Source: JAJKIV01 sp036741775 (GTDB lineage Bacteria; Gemmatimonadota; Gemmatimonadetes; Gemmatimonadales; Gemmatimonadaceae). From it: a DNA stretch of 64,000 nucleotides. The notes beneath the pieces are model-generated. The model saw only the letters and a list, made by a program, of their open reading frames with translations. It was not told the DNA's origin and did not search any database. The DNA lies in assembly GCA_036741775.1 (NCBI GenBank), contig DAINRQ010000020.1, positions 1 through 64,000 of the forward strand. Direction: 5' to 3'. The number at the start of each line of letters is the position of its first letter. The first letter of the stretch is position 1. Position numbers and translations under genes: made by a program. Below, one piece after another: positions 32,720-41,857 of this stretch.

Positions 32720-35377
32720 TCATTCGCTCCGCAGGGCCTCCAGCGGGTCGATCCGCACCGCGCGGCGCGCCGGGACGAGGCACGCCGCCAGCACCACGCC
32801 GAGTAACACCACGGCGACCGTAACGAACGTCCCCGCGTCCGTCGGCGCGACTTCGTAGAGCAGGTTCGTCAGGAGCCTGCCCAACCCCACTGCGCCGAGC
32901 AAGCCGACCGCCACCCCAGCGAGCGCGGTAGCGAGCCCCTGCCGCACGACCATGCCGAATACGTTGCTTGGCCGCGCCCCCAGCGCCACCCGCACACCGA
33001 TCTCGCGCGTGCGCGCGGCCACCGAGTAGGCCATTACCCCGTAGACGCCGACCGCCGCCAGGACGAGCGCGAGCACGGCGAACGCCGTCATGAGCTGCAT
33101 CGGCAGCCGCCGGTCGGTCAGCTGCATCGAATGGACATCGCGCATCGACCGTGCGCCGGAGACCGGGAGGGTCGCGTCGATCGCGCGGACTTCGCGTCTC
33201 ACCGCCGGGAGGAGCGCCATGGGATCACCGGTGGTACGTACCACGAACGCCATTCCGCCCCAGTGGTCCTGCCGCGCCGACACGTAGGCGGTCGGTCGCG
33301 GGTCGCCAGCGACCCCCAAGCGAACATCGCCGACGATTCCCACGACCGTGAACCAGGGTGTGTTCGGATTGGGGCCGAGTCTCACTCGCGCACCAATCGG
33401 ATCACCGTTAGGCCAGAACTGGCGTGCTGCCGCCTCGCTCAGGATCACGACCGGGGGCGCGTCATTGTGATCGCTCGGACCGAACGCGCGACCCCGCCTG
33501 AATGGAACCCCCATGGCCTTGAACCAGTCATCCGACACCGGCTGATACCCGACCTCCGGGAGTTTGTCGCCCTCGTGCGGCCGCCCGTCGATCGCGAGCG
33601 ATGCCGATGAGCTGCCACGCAGCGGCAGGTTCCCGGACCCGCCGACCGCAACGACACCGGGCAGGGTGCCGAGACGCTGGTACAGCTCCTCGTAGAACTG
33701 ATCCTGTGCCTCCGAGGTCGCGTAGCGCTGCCCGGCGAGGCTGAGGTCGAACGTGAGCGCAGAGTCGACGGTATAACCGAGATCGTTGTGCTGGAGCCGA
33801 GCGAGGCTCCGCACGAGCAGTCCCGCGCCCACGAGCAGCATTGCGGCGAGCGCGAGCTGTCCGGTGACGAGCGCGGCGCGGAGGCGGTACCGGCCGACTC
33901 CGCCGCTCGAGCCGCGGCCTGCGTCCTTGAGCGCCGTGTGCATGCCGCGTGATGCGGCGAGTGCCGGCACGAGTCCGAACAGGACCCCACAGGCCAGCGT
34001 CACGAGAAGGGCCGTCGCGAGGACCGTACCGTCGACGGCGATCCGATTCGACGCCGGCAGCATGTCACCCGCCGACGCGACGAGCGCGCGCGTGCCCCAG
34101 GTGGCGAGGCCCAGCCCGAGGAGGCCGCCGACGCCCGCGAGCACCACGCTCTCGGTCAACATCTGCCGCACCAGCCGCGCGCGCCCGGCGCCTAACGCCG
34201 CCCGAACGGCGAGCTCCTGGCGGCGCGACACGGCGCGTGACAGCAACATGCCCGCGACGTTCGCGCACGCAATGAGCAGGACCAAAAGGGACGCGCCGAG
34301 CAGCACGAGGAGCGCCGGCCGCATGTCGCCGACCACCGCGTCACGCACACCGAGCGTGTTGACCGTGATTCCAGCGTTGGATTCCGGGTAGTCACGCTCG
34401 AGACGGCGTCCGATCGACACCAGCTCGGTGCGCGCCTGCTCCACGGTAACGCCCGGCCGCAGCCGGCCCACCGCGCCGAGGAAGTGGAACTTCCGCGCAC
34501 GGTTCGCGTCGTTCAGTACCGGCGTGAGGTCCAGCGGCGTGAAGATCTCCGCCTCGGCCGCCGTGGGAAAGAAGAACGACGGTGGCAGCACGCCCACGAC
34601 GGTGCGCATGCGCCCACTCAAGTCGATGGTCTTTCCGACGATGGTGCTGTCGCTACCGAACAGGCGGCGCCAGACCCCGTGACCGAGCAGCACGACCGTC
34701 GGCGCCAGGGCGGTCGAGTCCTCGCCGGCGACGAACGTCCTCCCGATTGCCGCCGATACGCCGAGCGCGCTGAACACGTTGGCGTCCACGCGCAGGCCGG
34801 AGAGCCTGACGGGATCGCCATCCCCGACGTAGGTCGCTCCTCCAAACGCGAACGCGCCCAGTGCCGTGAACGAGCGTTGCGCGGCCCGCAGGTCGAGGAA
34901 GTCGGCGGGCGACAACTGGCTCTTGTCGCGCGGCGTGTTCGCGTAGGCGCCCCAGAGGCGGACGACCTGGTTCGCGTCGCGGTACGGGAGGTCGCGCAGC
35001 AGTACCCCATTCACCACGCTGAAGATCGCCGTGTTCGCACCGATGCCTAACGCCAGAGTGATCAGGGCGACCACGGCGAAGGCCGGGGCACGGCGGAGGG
35101 TGCGCCAGGTGTGTGCGATGTCCTGGCGCAGCTCGCCCAGGAGATCGGTCCGATGCTCGTCACGGGTGCTCATCACGTCCTCGGCCAGGCAGTAACGTTT
35201 CGTGTACTCGAGGTCACCGAACTCGCGCATCGCCTCTCGGCGCGCGTCGGCCTCGGTCATGCCGCCCTCGACGAGCTCGCGGGCGCGCATGTCGAAGTAG
35301 AAGCGCAGCTCGTCGTCCAGGTCGGCGCGCAGCCGCGCCGACGAGCGCCGAGGCAGTCGCAGGAACCGCGGCCTCAC
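32720..35377 (-). CDS. ADOP-family ABC transporter permease (MacB/FtsX-like, duplicated)
   Basis: An 885-residue permease made of a short N-terminal cytosolic segment (DDELRFYFDMRARELVEGGMTEADARREAMREFGD, the permease-prefix domain) and two MacB-core/FtsX halves, each with a periplasmic loop and four-helix membrane part (VVALITLALGIGANTAIFSVV; LLVLLIACANVAGMLLSRAVSRRQELAVRAALGA; AFAVLALVLAAVGVYGVMAYSVAARTREIGVRVALGA). GTG 35377 overlaps the PadR stop by four bases. ADOP permeases lack a linked ATPase gene, as here. Confidence 0.88.
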   Translation of the reverse strand: MRPRFLRLPRRSSARLRADLDDELRFYFDMRARELVEGGMTEADARREAMREFGDLEYTKRYCLAEDVMSTRDEHRTDLLGELRQDIAHTWRTLRRAPAFAVVALITLALGIGANTAIFSVVNGVLLRDLPYRDANQVVRLWGAYANTPRDKSQLSPADFLDLRAAQRSFTALGAFAFGGATYVGDGDPVRLSGLRVDANVFSALGVSAAIGRTFVAGEDSTALAPTVVLLGHGVWRRLFGSDSTIVGKTIDLSGRMRTVVGVLPPSFFFPTAAEAEIFTPLDLTPVLNDANRARKFHFLGAVGRLRPGVTVEQARTELVSIGRRLERDYPESNAGITVNTLGVRDAVVGDMRPALLVLLGASLLVLLIACANVAGMLLSRAVSRRQELAVRAALGAGRARLVRQMLTESVVLAGVGGLLGLGLATWGTRALVASAGDMLPASNRIAVDGTVLATALLVTLACGVLFGLVPALAASRGMHTALKDAGRGSSGGVGRYRLRAALVTGQLALAAMLLVGAGLLVRSLARLQHNDLGYTVDSALTFDLSLAGQRYATSEAQDQFYEELYQRLGTLPGVVAVGGSGNLPLRGSSSASLAIDGRPHEGDKLPEVGYQPVSDDWFKAMGVPFRRGRAFGPSDHNDAPPVVILSEAAARQFWPNGDPIGARVRLGPNPNTPWFTVVGIVGDVRLGVAGDPRPTAYVSARQDHWGGMAFVVRTTGDPMALLPAVRREVRAIDATLPVSGARSMRDVHSMQLTDRRLPMQLMTAFAVLALVLAAVGVYGVMAYSVAARTREIGVRVALGARPSNVFGMVVRQGLATALAGVAVGLLGAVGLGRLLTNLLYEVAPTDAGTFVTVAVVLLGVVLAACLVPARRAVRIDPLEALRSE

Positions 35378-35706
35378 ACCGGCTCCAATACCTTGAATAC
35401 GGCCTCGGCGTAGATCTTCCACGTTGCCGCCTCGGCGCGCAGCTGCTTGCGACCTTCCGCCGTGAGCTCGTAGTACTTGGCGCGGCGGTTATTCTCGGAA
35501 AGCCCCCACTCGGCGCGGATCCACTTCTTGCGCTCGAGCCGGTGAAGCGCCTGGTACAGCGCGGCGCTCTCGATGGTGAGCACGCCGTCGGTTCGCTGGC
35601 GAATGAACCGCGAGACGGCATAGCCGTGCATGGGTTCCCAGGCGAGCGTCCGGAGGATGAGGACGTCGACGGTGCCCTGCAGCAGGTCGATCGGCGGCTT
35701 GGTCAT
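35374..35706 (-). CDS. PadR-family transcriptional regulator
   Basis: A 110-residue winged-helix protein: LLQGTVDVLILRTLAWEPMHGYAVSRFIRQRT, IESAALYQALHRLERKKWIRAEWG, NNRRAKYYELTAEGRKQLRAE. It has the standard PadR-s1 length and order. It is coupled by GTGA overlap to the ADOP permease, a pairing common in Acidobacteriota and Gemmatimonadota, and probably represses this operon. Confidence 0.92.
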   Translation of the reverse strand: MTKPPIDLLQGTVDVLILRTLAWEPMHGYAVSRFIRQRTDGVLTIESAALYQALHRLERKKWIRAEWGLSENNRRAKYYELTAEGRKQLRAEAATWKIYAEAVFKVLEPV

Positions 35707-35795
35707 GTGCTTCCAGTAAGCATGTGACTGGAAGCATGGGACCCGGCCTCTGTTTCGTCAAGTCGCGCGGGGCGAGTCGCGTGACGGACCGTTCA

Positions 35796-37619
35796 TCAAT
35801 ATGAGGAGCACTTGCCGTAGCCGAAGTACTCGCCGATGACCGACTCGAGCCGCGTCCCGTCTGCGCGGTCACGGATTCGGCGCAGCACCGCGCACTGGCG
35901 GTCCAGGTCCTGGAGGTGGTAGTACGCGTGCGCCTGGTAGAGCATCGCGAACAGCGAGTCGTTGCGCGTCTGGAACCGCGGCAGGAGAGCGTCGAGGCGT
36001 GTGATCGCCGCGCGCGCGGCCGGCGCCGACACGTTCGAGTCGGGATGCAGTTGCCATCGGTAACGCTCCAGTGCGCGGAGCGCCGTCCGCTGTTCGCTTT
36101 CGCTGTCAACCGGATCCGGCGTCTGCTTCGCCGGCGGGTCTACGCGCTTCGTAGCACCGCTTTCTCGGCGAGGCGGCGGATCGGCTGGCTCGGGAGGTGG
36201 GTCCGCGGACGTTTCCACCACCGCGCCGTCTTCACGAGTACTGTCGGCGCTGGTGAAGGGGACGGTGCCCCCGGCCGTGTCGAGCGGCAGACTGCCCAGC
36301 GCCTGATTTTCGGTCGTCGGTTTCCACGGCCCGTATTTGACGGCGGCTGCGCTGGCGGCAACGATGAGTACTGCTGCGGTGCTCACGGCCGCTACCCGGT
36401 TCGCGCGGCCGTTCGGCCCCGCGAACAGTGTCGTTAGGCGCCGCTTGACGGCCGGCACGTCCATGGCCGGTCGCACGCGGTCGCGGCGCGGAGCGACCTG
36501 GTTCGGCGCGCGGGGCGCCTCGCGCACAGGGCGAGCTGTGGCCGGTGGCGCAGGTCGTTGGGCACCGTGCTCGCCGCCGGCCGGGGCGGCGCTGGCGGGC
36601 ACCGCGGCATGGGCGCCCGCCGGTATCGGCGCCGCGACTGCCACGCCTAACGCTGACGCCAGCGCGCCGGCGGTGGCGAACCGCGCGGACGCATCACGCG
36701 CCAGCGCGCGATCGAGGACAGCCTGCAGACCGGACGGCCACGCCGCGGACGGCCTGACGGCGGCGAGGGGCCGGGGACCGGACGGGTCGAACCGGGCGTA
36801 GATCACCTCTTCGGGCCGCGACCCGGCGAACGGCAACGCGGCGGCGAGCATGAAATACACCACGAGGCCCAGCGAGTACACATCGCTCTGACGATCCAGC
36901 TCGCCGCCGGCGAGTTGCTCGGGGCTCATGTACATCAGCGTACCGACGACCGCACCGAGCTGCGTCACGTTGCGGCTCTCGTTCCCGAGGGCCTTCGCGA
37001 TGCCGAAGTCCACGATCTTGACCATCTCGCGCCCGTCGCGGTCGCGCATGACCATGATGTTGTCGGGCTTCAGGTCGCGATGGATGATTCCCTGCGCGTG
37101 TGCCGCATCGAGTCCGCTCGCGATCTGGCGTGTGAGGTCCACGACGCGCGTCAGCTCGAATGGGCCTTCCGCCTTCACCATGCGCGCGAGCGTGTCTCCG
37201 GGAACGTACTCCATGGCGAGGTAGACCAGACCGTCGTCGGTCTCGCCGAAGTCGTAGATGCCGGCAACGTGATCGTTCGCGATGGTGCCCGCGTGGACCG
37301 CGGTGCGGTTGAAGCGCACGAGCTCGCTCGGATCGTCCACGCGTCCGCGGTGGAGGATCTTCACGGCAACCTGGCGCTTGAGAAACCGATGCTGCGCGAG
37401 ATACACGCGCCCCATCCCGCCGACGCCGAGCAGGTGCGTGAGCTCGTAGCGCCCGTCGACGACGCGTCCGAGGAGCGCATCGTCAGCGGGCGGCGGCGGA
37501 TGGTCGACGACCGTGGGCGCCGCAGCGGCATCCTGCATTACGAGTGGCGTCCCGTCCTCGGGGCAGAACATGTCCGCGCTGCCATACGCGCGCTGACACT
37601 TCGGGCAAACCTTCTCCAT
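35796..37619 (-). CDS. Hanks-type Ser/Thr kinase with zinc-ribbon N-terminus; alphaC Glu absent
   Basis: A 607-residue protein. N-terminal zinc ribbon (C5-x2-C8 ... C19-PEDG), kinase domain about 57-320: loop GVGGMGRVYL, Lys87, HRDLKPDN (180-187), DFG (204-206) and a LMYMSPEQL-type activation segment. Where the alphaC Glu is expected (usual RFxREA), the sequence reads RFNRTAVHA, so Thr replaces Glu. This may weaken or reshape activity. A Pro/Ala-rich linker, one membrane helix (near 405-425, VAAVSTAAVLIVAASAAAVKYG) and a helical C-terminal domain (ALRALERYRWQLHPDSNVSAPAARAAITRLDAL) follow. Divergent from the CsgG/TolB-like gene. Confidence 0.85.
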   Translation of the reverse strand: MEKVCPKCQRAYGSADMFCPEDGTPLVMQDAAAAPTVVDHPPPPADDALLGRVVDGRYELTHLLGVGGMGRVYLAQHRFLKRQVAVKILHRGRVDDPSELVRFNRTAVHAGTIANDHVAGIYDFGETDDGLVYLAMEYVPGDTLARMVKAEGPFELTRVVDLTRQIASGLDAAHAQGIIHRDLKPDNIMVMRDRDGREMVKIVDFGIAKALGNESRNVTQLGAVVGTLMYMSPEQLAGGELDRQSDVYSLGLVVYFMLAAALPFAGSRPEEVIYARFDPSGPRPLAAVRPSAAWPSGLQAVLDRALARDASARFATAGALASALGVAVAAPIPAGAHAAVPASAAPAGGEHGAQRPAPPATARPVREAPRAPNQVAPRRDRVRPAMDVPAVKRRLTTLFAGPNGRANRVAAVSTAAVLIVAASAAAVKYGPWKPTTENQALGSLPLDTAGGTVPFTSADSTREDGAVVETSADPPPEPADPPPRRESGATKRVDPPAKQTPDPVDSESEQRTALRALERYRWQLHPDSNVSAPAARAAITRLDALLPRFQTRNDSLFAMLYQAHAYYHLQDLDRQCAVLRRIRDRADGTRLESVIGEYFGYGKCSSY

Positions 37620-37781
37620 GACGAGCTCCTGACCGCACGCGCCTCACGCGCGTGGCGATCATGTAGGTCGATGCGATGATCGTCTTGACAGCGCGCGCAA
37701 ACGCACGAGCATTGGTCGCCCCGACGCAACGTGTGATGCTGCGCGGATGGATCTCGTTGCAACGCCGGTCAGGGAGGCCTC

Positions 37782-38528
37782 GTGGCTACTCACTGCTTCG
37801 CCCGCTCGTCGCGCATCGCGAATCGCGCGCTCCTCACCACCGCAACGCTCCTGCTGCCGCTCGCGCGCGGCGGGACGCAGCCCGCGCCCACCGATGATCG
37901 CCGTGCGTCCATCGCCGTGGCGGATTTCACCGTCTCGGCGTTGCGGGACGCGGCCGAATGGGGCCCGCTCGGGAAGGGCATGCCGCAGATCCTCATGACG
38001 GAGCTGGGCGCGAACCAGGACCTTCGCATTGTAGAGCGCGAGCGTATCCAGACGGTGCTCGACGAGCTGAAGCTGTCGAGATCGGACCTGGCCGACCCCA
38101 CGACCGCCGCGCGCGTCGGGAAGCTGATCGGTGCCCGATACATCGTGACCGGATCCGCGAACATCGACCGCCGAAACCGGATCCGGCTCGATGTGCGCGG
38201 AATCCGAACGGAGACGTCTGTTCAGGAGTACGCGGACAACCTCATGGGAGATGCCGACGACGTGCTCCAGCTCATCGCGCGGATTGGTGAGAAGATGAGC
38301 CGGAACTTCGACCCCACGCCGTTCGACGCGCCGAGTGGACGGAGCTCCGGCTCCACAGGCCCGACGAAGGAGGGGCTCCGCGTCGCGATGCTGATTGGTA
38401 ACGCCATCGACCTGCAGGACCGGCGGGACGTCGATGGCGCGACGAAGCTCGTTAGGCAGGCGTTGGCCATCGCCCCCGACAACCCGAGCGCGAGGGCCCT
38501 GCTCGCGTCGCTGCAGCAGGCAAAGTGA
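37782..38528 (+). CDS. CsgG/TolB-like exported protein with C-terminal TPR-type helices
   Basis: A 248-residue protein from GTG 37782 with AGGGAGG at 37771-37777 and a signal peptide (ALLTTATLLLPLARGG). The core (IAVADFTVSALRDAAEWGPLGKGMPQILMTELGANQDLRIVERERIQTVLDELKLSRSDL...ARVGKLIGARYIVTGSANI) is the CsgG/FlgO-type fold. The C-terminal VAMLIGNAIDLQDRRDVDGATKLVRQALAIAPDNPSARALLASLQ is one TPR-like pair. It likely sits in the periplasm as a lipid-free partner of a secretion or sensing complex; no lipobox Cys is seen. Confidence 0.75.
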   Translation: MATHCFARSSRIANRALLTTATLLLPLARGGTQPAPTDDRRASIAVADFTVSALRDAAEWGPLGKGMPQILMTELGANQDLRIVERERIQTVLDELKLSRSDLADPTTAARVGKLIGARYIVTGSANIDRRNRIRLDVRGIRTETSVQEYADNLMGDADDVLQLIARIGEKMSRNFDPTPFDAPSGRSSGSTGPTKEGLRVAMLIGNAIDLQDRRDVDGATKLVRQALAIAPDNPSARALLASLQQAK

Positions 38529-38560
38529 CGCCGCCCGGAGCCCCGGGGCCGCGACGGGGC

Positions 38561-39406
38561 TCATGAGCGAAGGTCGCTGCCCCTGAGCTCGCTGACTCCA
38601 ACGTCTGACGGGGCGGTCAGCGAGCCGCGGCGGGCGAGCCAACCCGCGACGCTGTTGGCGAACGCTTCCGAGTCCATCACGCGCAACTCGCGCGGCGAAC
38701 AGTGGATGGCGCGGCGGACGGCTTCGCGGAAGTGATTGACCGACGCGTACCCGAGGCGGTCAGCGACATCGGCGACGCGCGAGCGCGGCTGGCGCAGCAG
38801 CCGGTATGCGTAGAGCAGATGCGCCGCGGTGACGAAGTACCCGGCCGAATGGAGACCGACGCTATCGAGCCACCGGTTGAGCGTGCGCTCGCTCTTGCCG
38901 GTGGCGAACGCCAGGTCGCTTACCCGGTGGATGTCCTCCGGGCGCTCGAGCGCGAGCGTGATCGCGCGGGACAGCGGTCCAGGCAACTTCGCGAGCGTGG
39001 ACTGGAGTCGTGCCAGCAGCTCGAACGTGGGATCAACGGACGTGGCGAGTGCCACGGCGAGCCGAAGCTGCGACGTCTCGTCTTGCGCGCCGCGCGCCAC
39101 GAACAGCGTCCGATGATTGCGGGCGATCAGGCCGAGCTCCGCGACCACGGGCTGCACCGGCTGGCCGTAGACGATGACGAACGCGTTCGGCGCGGTGGCG
39201 AGGAGCGGCGAAGCGATCGACGCCTCTATATCGCGCGCGCCAAGCGCCGCGAGTGACGGGTCGATCACCGCGACATCTACAAGCTCTTCACGAAGTCGCT
39301 GCAGGAATTCGTCGCGACGCGTGGTCGCGTTCAGGACGTGATTCCCGTCCAGGACTTGCGAAAGTCGGTTCACCGGGGGCGCATCGAGCCACGCCAAGAA
39401 TCGCAT
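38561..39406 (-). CDS. AraC-type transcriptional regulator (divergent from the eCIS locus)
   Basis: A 281-residue protein. Residues 1-150 look like a degenerate receiver-like alpha/beta domain (VDVAVIDPSLAALGARDI, NAFVIVYGQPVQPVVAELGLIARNHRTLFVA) without clear phospho-acceptor geometry. Residues about 165-265 carry an AraC/XylS double helix-turn-helix (VSDLAFATGKSERTLNRWLDSVGLHSAGYFVTAAHLLYAYRLLRQP, VADVADRLGYASVNHFREAVRRAIHCSPREL). It faces the first eCIS promoter across 93 bases and is the natural candidate regulator for the paired sites at 39500 and 49111. Confidence 0.8.
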   Translation of the reverse strand: MRFLAWLDAPPVNRLSQVLDGNHVLNATTRRDEFLQRLREELVDVAVIDPSLAALGARDIEASIASPLLATAPNAFVIVYGQPVQPVVAELGLIARNHRTLFVARGAQDETSQLRLAVALATSVDPTFELLARLQSTLAKLPGPLSRAITLALERPEDIHRVSDLAFATGKSERTLNRWLDSVGLHSAGYFVTAAHLLYAYRLLRQPRSRVADVADRLGYASVNHFREAVRRAIHCSPRELRVMDSEAFANSVAGWLARRGSLTAPSDVGVSELRGSDLRS

Positions 39407-39499
39407 TCAACACTCAGCTGCACGCAGCGCCCGCAATATGGCGTGATCCGGCGGGCGCGCAACTCGGGGATGTCCGAGAGTTGCTCGTCTCGTCAGGCA

Positions 39500-39565
39500 C
39501 TGACCGATATCCGGTGCATCGTGGCGTCTTTCCGTCGTTGACGCACGGGCCCGGCCCCTTATACT
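39500..39565 (+). promoter_or_regulatory. eCIS promoter P1 with operator-like block
   Basis: TTGACG at 39538-39543, a 16-base spacer and TATACT at 39560-39565 make a near-consensus sigma-70 promoter, unusual in this GC-rich DNA. Upstream, 39500-39537 matches the block before promoter P2 at identical spacing. It holds ACCGATATCCGGT (39503-39515), a near inverted repeat about 60 bases before the expected start, the place for an activator. The leader to the AAA ATPase ATG at 39787 is about 215 bases. Confidence 0.8.
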
Positions 39566-39786
39566 GGCCACGCGCTGGCGCATAACGAGGCACCAGCGCA
39601 CGTGACAGAACGCACACCTCGCGGTGCGCGCAGGGTCGCGCGCGCCGGAGCGCCTCTGGCTGTCTCCTAGCGTCGTCTTCCGCGTCAGAGACCGCGGAGG
39701 TCCACACGCGGGAGCCGTATGGCAGCGATCGACGCACGGCGCGCGCACCACCATCGCGTGCGGGGTCGGTGCACACGGAGTGCGCC
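39566..39786 (+). other. Long leader of the first eCIS operon
   Basis: About 220 non-coding bases between promoter P1 and the ATPase start. It shares short pieces with the P2 leader (GCATAACG, ACGTGAC, AGCGATCGACGC, and the ATGAGT start). No gene or strong hairpin with a T-run is seen. Confidence 0.5.
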
Positions 39787-41811
39787 ATGAGTTGGCACGA
39801 AGCCAACCAGCACGAGCTCGCGCGCGCCCTCGACAGCGTACGCGACGCACTCCGCCGCTACGCGCAGCGCCGCGTGCCGTCGCCGCCGAACCCCGACACA
39901 CCCGGCACGAGTGACACCCCCGTCGGTCAGACACCCTCGGACTCACCCCCCGAAGACTTCCCGTCCGCGCTCGCGCAGCTCGTCACCACTTTCCGCCTCT
40001 CCCGTTTCGAGCGCGACGTACTCCTGCTCTGCGCGGGCGTCGAGCTCGATGCCGCGTTCGGACCGCTCTGCGCCATCGTCAACGGCGACACCGGGCAGCG
40101 GTACGCCACGTTCGGTCTCGCCCTCGCCGCTCTCCCCGGCGCGCACTGGAGCGCGCTCACACCAGCCGCCCCACTCCGCCGCTGGAGACTGGTCGAGGTA
40201 AGTGGAGCCGGCCTCACCACGTCGCCACTCCGCATCGACGAGCGCATCCTGAACTACCTCGCCGGCGTGCCACACCCCGACGAACGGCTCACCGGCCTCA
40301 TCTCCCCTGTCCACTACACGAACGAACTGCCACCATCCCACCAGATCATCGCCGCACGCATCGCTGCCCTGTGGCAGCCATCGGAGCGAGGCGAGCCCAC
40401 GCCGGTCGTTCAGCTCTGTGGTGACGGCACGTTCGACAAGCGAGCCATCGCCGCGGACGCATGCACCCGTGTTGGACTCGGGCTCCACTCCCTGGTCGCC
40501 GACCTGATACCCGCCGCGCCAGGCGAGCTACAAACCCTCGCTCGGCTCCTCGAGCGCGAGGGCGCGCTCACGGGCAGCGCGCTTCTGATCGAATTCGATG
40601 ACGATCGCGTCGAAGCAACTCCACCCGCTGCATCCGCGCGCTTGACCGACCAGATGGCTGGCCCCGTGTTGATCGCAACACGGGAGCGTCGACCGACCGG
40701 CCGTCGGCCCAACGTGGTTTTCGACGTCAGCAAACCCACACCGGCCGAACAGCGCGCCGTGTGGCACCGAGTGCTGGGCGACGCCGCAGTCCGATTGAAC
40801 GGGCAGGTCGAGCAGATGGTGACTCAGTTCAACCTGTCGACCGACCTGATCCGTGCGGCGTGCGCCGACGCCGCCGGCCGCTTCCAGTCCCCCGCGCCGT
40901 CAGGCAGTGCGACAACGTCCGGGTTCGTCAGCGATGCGCAGGGCACTCCCGATCTCGCCGCCACGGTGTGGGAATCGTGTCGCGTACAGGCGCGCGTGCG
41001 AATGGATGAGCTGGCCCAGCGCATCGCCGGCGCGCCAACATGGGACGACCTCGTCCTCCCCGATGCGCAGCGTCACATCCTGCGCGACATCGCGGCTCAC
41101 GTACGTCACCGCACGACGGTCTACGAGCACTGGGGATTCGCCAAACAGGGATCGCGCGGGCTCGGCATCACGGCGCTGTTCGCAGGCGCGAGCGGCACGG
41201 GCAAGACGATGGCAGCCGAAGTGCTTGCCGGCGAGCTGCGGCTCGACCTGTATCGAATCGACCTCTCGACGGTGGTCAGCAAGTACATCGGCGAGACCGA
41301 GAAGAACCTTCGGCGGATCTTCGACGCCGCCGAGGCAGGCGGTGCCATCCTGCTGTTCGATGAGGCGGACGCGCTGTTCGGCAAGCGCAGCGAGGTCAAG
41401 GACAGTCACGACCGCTACGCCAACATCGAAGTCAGCTACCTGCTGCAACGCATGGAAGCATACCGCGGACTCGCGATCCTAACGACGAACCTGAAGAGCG
41501 CGCTCGACACGGCGTTCCTGCGCCGCATCCGGTTCATCGTCCAGTTCCCGTTTCCCGACGCCGAGCAGCGCGCCGAGATCTGGCAGCGGGTGTTTCCGCA
41601 CGAGATGCCGGTCGACGGCGTGCGCGCCGAGCTGCTCGCGCAGCTCAATCTCGCTGGCGGAAACATACGAAGTGTCGCGCTCAACGCGGCGTTCCTCGCC
41701 GCGGATGCGGACGAACCGGTTCGGATGTCTCACCTGCTGCGCGCGGCGCGCAGCGAGTACGCGAAGCTGGAACGGCCACTCACCGAAGCGGAGACGGCGG
41801 GCTGGGACTGA
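39787..41811 (+). CDS. eCIS AAA+ ATPase (Pvc15-like)
   Basis: A 674-residue protein. The N-terminal 420 residues are eCIS-type (LARALDSVRDALRRYAQ, FRLSRFERDVLLLCAGVELDAAFGPLCA, and a second ATPase-like part with no Walker A). The C-terminal AAA+ domain has Walker A GASGTGKT (about 467-474), Walker B AILLFDEADALFG (about 520), sensor LTTNLKSALDTAFLRRIRFIVQFPFPD and a lid helix. ATPases of this type sit in every eCIS locus and are thought to help assembly or particle recycling in the cytosol. It starts the first of two modules. Confidence 0.92.
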   Translation: MSWHEANQHELARALDSVRDALRRYAQRRVPSPPNPDTPGTSDTPVGQTPSDSPPEDFPSALAQLVTTFRLSRFERDVLLLCAGVELDAAFGPLCAIVNGDTGQRYATFGLALAALPGAHWSALTPAAPLRRWRLVEVSGAGLTTSPLRIDERILNYLAGVPHPDERLTGLISPVHYTNELPPSHQIIAARIAALWQPSERGEPTPVVQLCGDGTFDKRAIAADACTRVGLGLHSLVADLIPAAPGELQTLARLLEREGALTGSALLIEFDDDRVEATPPAASARLTDQMAGPVLIATRERRPTGRRPNVVFDVSKPTPAEQRAVWHRVLGDAAVRLNGQVEQMVTQFNLSTDLIRAACADAAGRFQSPAPSGSATTSGFVSDAQGTPDLAATVWESCRVQARVRMDELAQRIAGAPTWDDLVLPDAQRHILRDIAAHVRHRTTVYEHWGFAKQGSRGLGITALFAGASGTGKTMAAEVLAGELRLDLYRIDLSTVVSKYIGETEKNLRRIFDAAEAGGAILLFDEADALFGKRSEVKDSHDRYANIEVSYLLQRMEAYRGLAILTTNLKSALDTAFLRRIRFIVQFPFPDAEQRAEIWQRVFPHEMPVDGVRAELLAQLNLAGGNIRSVALNAAFLAADADEPVRMSHLLRAARSEYAKLERPLTEAETAGWD

Positions 41812-41857
41812 GCGCTCGCGTGGCTCGCCACGCTTGGGCTCGAGTCGGGAGTTGGGG